A stretch of DNA of 8,085 bases, taken from positions 1-8,085 of the forward strand of contig JAUHWE010000176.1 in the NCBI GenBank assembly GCA_030424825.1, given 5' to 3'. This DNA comes from Verrucomicrobiia bacterium (GTDB taxonomy: Bacteria > Verrucomicrobiota > Verrucomicrobiia > Opitutales > Opitutaceae). Shown here one piece after another: positions 7,901-8,085 of the stretch; the stretch's first letter is position 1, and the number at the start of each line of letters is the position of its first letter. A model generated the notes under the pieces. It was not told the origin of the DNA, did not search any database, and saw only the letters and a program-made list of their open reading frames with translations. The position numbers were made by a program, and so were the translations under genes.

Positions 7901-8085
7901 GAAATAGCCGAACAGTCGATCGCGATCGAAAAGCGTATTTCCTATCAGAGCGATCCGGTCCCCTTTAATAAGCTTGAGTGGCAATGAGGTTTGGACTGGC
8001 TCGGTCCTGTTTGGCCGTGGAGCCGTTTCTCCATAAATGGCATAGGATTCCAGGCTGGCGTCCAACTCTGGTGGTGGCTTGCCGG
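4997..8085 (-). CDS. SGNH-like / beta-propeller dehydrogenase-like / cupredoxin fusion protein (5' end cut by window edge)
   Basis: The frame is open to the right edge and the start lies outside. Residue numbers here count from the TTG codon at 8065, which is not the true start; GKPPPE precedes it in frame. Domains in order: an SGNH-hydrolase-like domain (about 34-230) with altered catalytic positions (IGNTL at 41-45, GYNE at 109-112, NGAH at 210-213); a beta-propeller like the 'putative membrane-bound dehydrogenase' family of Planctomycetes and Verrucomicrobia (about 335-680), with calcium-loop motifs DVDGDGKAD (400-408) and DTDGDGKAD (443-451) and the conserved block CDWYNPIKGHAQYSLRD (646-662); a helical HEAT-like segment (about 690-855); and an azurin-like cupredoxin (about 900-1022). 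The last has ligands His938, Cys1006, His1011 and Met1015, with azurin spacing C-x4-H-x3-M. No CxxCH haem motif is present. It is probably an exported, copper-dependent sugar or alcohol oxidising enzyme, but the substrate is unknown. The stop is TAG at 4997-4999. Confidence 0.88.
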   Translation of the reverse strand, partial: GKPPPELDASLESYAIYGETAPRPNRTEPVQTSLPLKLIKGDRIALIGNTLFDRDRLFGYFESLIHQTHADQKLRIRTLAWAADEVDLQPRPDNFGDLDQHLTAQKADVVFAAFGYNESFAGVEAIPEFKIRLRKFVRHTVSQAYNGRSGPRLVLVSPIANENVEGVAAADLNNDRIAAYTRAMSEVAAEEKVGFIDVFENTRSAMTDPKTDLTFNGAHLVDEGYRVFGKIAYEKTFGEELAPEVNERIREVVVEKNEQFFYRYRPLNTFYYTGGRNKTYGYLDFLPAMRNFDIMVENRDQRIWDLASGKQVPITIDDSNVPELPETHQSRGANEYLSPKDELAAFDVDPRFDVNLFASEEEFPDIACPIQMRWDAKGRLWVSCSTTYPHVYPGQEPNDKLVILEDVDGDGKADKSTVFADDLHIPLSFVLGNGGVYISEEPDLVFLKDTDGDGKADFRRRIFTGFGTEDSHHALHDFVWTPDGDLLFRESIFHNSQVETVYGPIRAKNSSWFRYRPSTHRLTAFGAYPNTNPWGVTFDDWGNHVASHPIFASAFHATNPPYPEQHPKASGIPAYSGTCGQEFVDFDFWPKELQGGFIKVRYKPNNRVEIHKWIEKEDSFVEEYQGDLIFSRNLSFIPVDIRFGPRGALYVCDWYNPIKGHAQYSLRDERRDRKSGRIWRIVPKEAKLQNPPKIDGASITELLDLLKRKEYRYRYWAKRELRDRDHKAVERALDRWVSRLDPNDPRYEHHRLEASWLYRGIDSVDSDIVTELLESENHLVRAAATRQLRYWTSELNDGIAHLRARANDSSGLVRLEAAIAASYIGTPSALIAALDVAKNPGDAHLQYALATSLGSENLSRHWKGSEDQYPEVGEFLDQFKVESKLKDGASRKGANEGAFDSQKDLTTVEISCLPERMMFTVTAFTVKAGKPVKLTLENPTATPHNLVIVEPDAAEEVGMAGNQMATDPNGASKHFVPDSPKVLFATKLLEPDTSETLRFIAPKVPGEYPYICTFPGHWVIMRGVMTVE

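Noticed and set aside
1..8085. CRISPR arrays, tRNA or rRNA genes, insertion sequences, phage genes
   Set aside because: I saw no regularly spaced repeats, no tRNA cloverleaf, no transposase or integrase, and nearly all the window is occupied by the five genes.

Overview
This window fits a member of the Planctomycetes-Verrucomicrobia group. A marine Opitutae-type verrucomicrobium is my best guess, but it is only a guess. The main clue is the large protein on the right. It has the beta-propeller 'putative membrane-bound dehydrogenase' architecture that is greatly expanded in those phyla. Base composition looks balanced, close to half G+C. All five genes I support are on the minus strand, so they are transcribed from right to left as printed. 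Both ends of the window cut through a gene.

Right part (8085 to 4997): one very long gene, with its start outside the window. It encodes a multidomain, probably exported protein. The domains in order are a degenerate SGNH-hydrolase-like domain, a beta-propeller dehydrogenase-like domain with two calcium-binding-type loops, a helical HEAT-like segment, and a C-terminal azurin-like cupredoxin with a complete type 1 copper site.

Middle (4996 to 4482): about 0.5 kb without a convincing gene. It holds inverted repeats, including three copies of a GCCCTAC/GTAGGGC element that can form competing hairpins. It should contain the end of the dehydrogenase transcript and the promoter of the next operon.

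Left part (4481 to 1): a probable four-gene operon for a tripartite ABC efflux system of the MacA-MacB-TolC type. The order is outer-membrane TolC-like factor, periplasmic adaptor, ABC ATPase, and MacB-family permease. The permease runs off the left edge, so its three C-terminal membrane helices are not visible. ATPase and permease are separate proteins here, unlike the fused MacB of E. coli. Together these four would use ATP to drive a substrate from periplasm or inner membrane through the outer membrane. The substrate cannot be told from the sequence.

Most of the window is recognisable. I see no clearly new system. The points most worth a second look are the dehydrogenase-cupredoxin fusion with its altered SGNH residues, the palindromic intergenic region, and the Gly/Arg-rich insert and tail of the adaptor.
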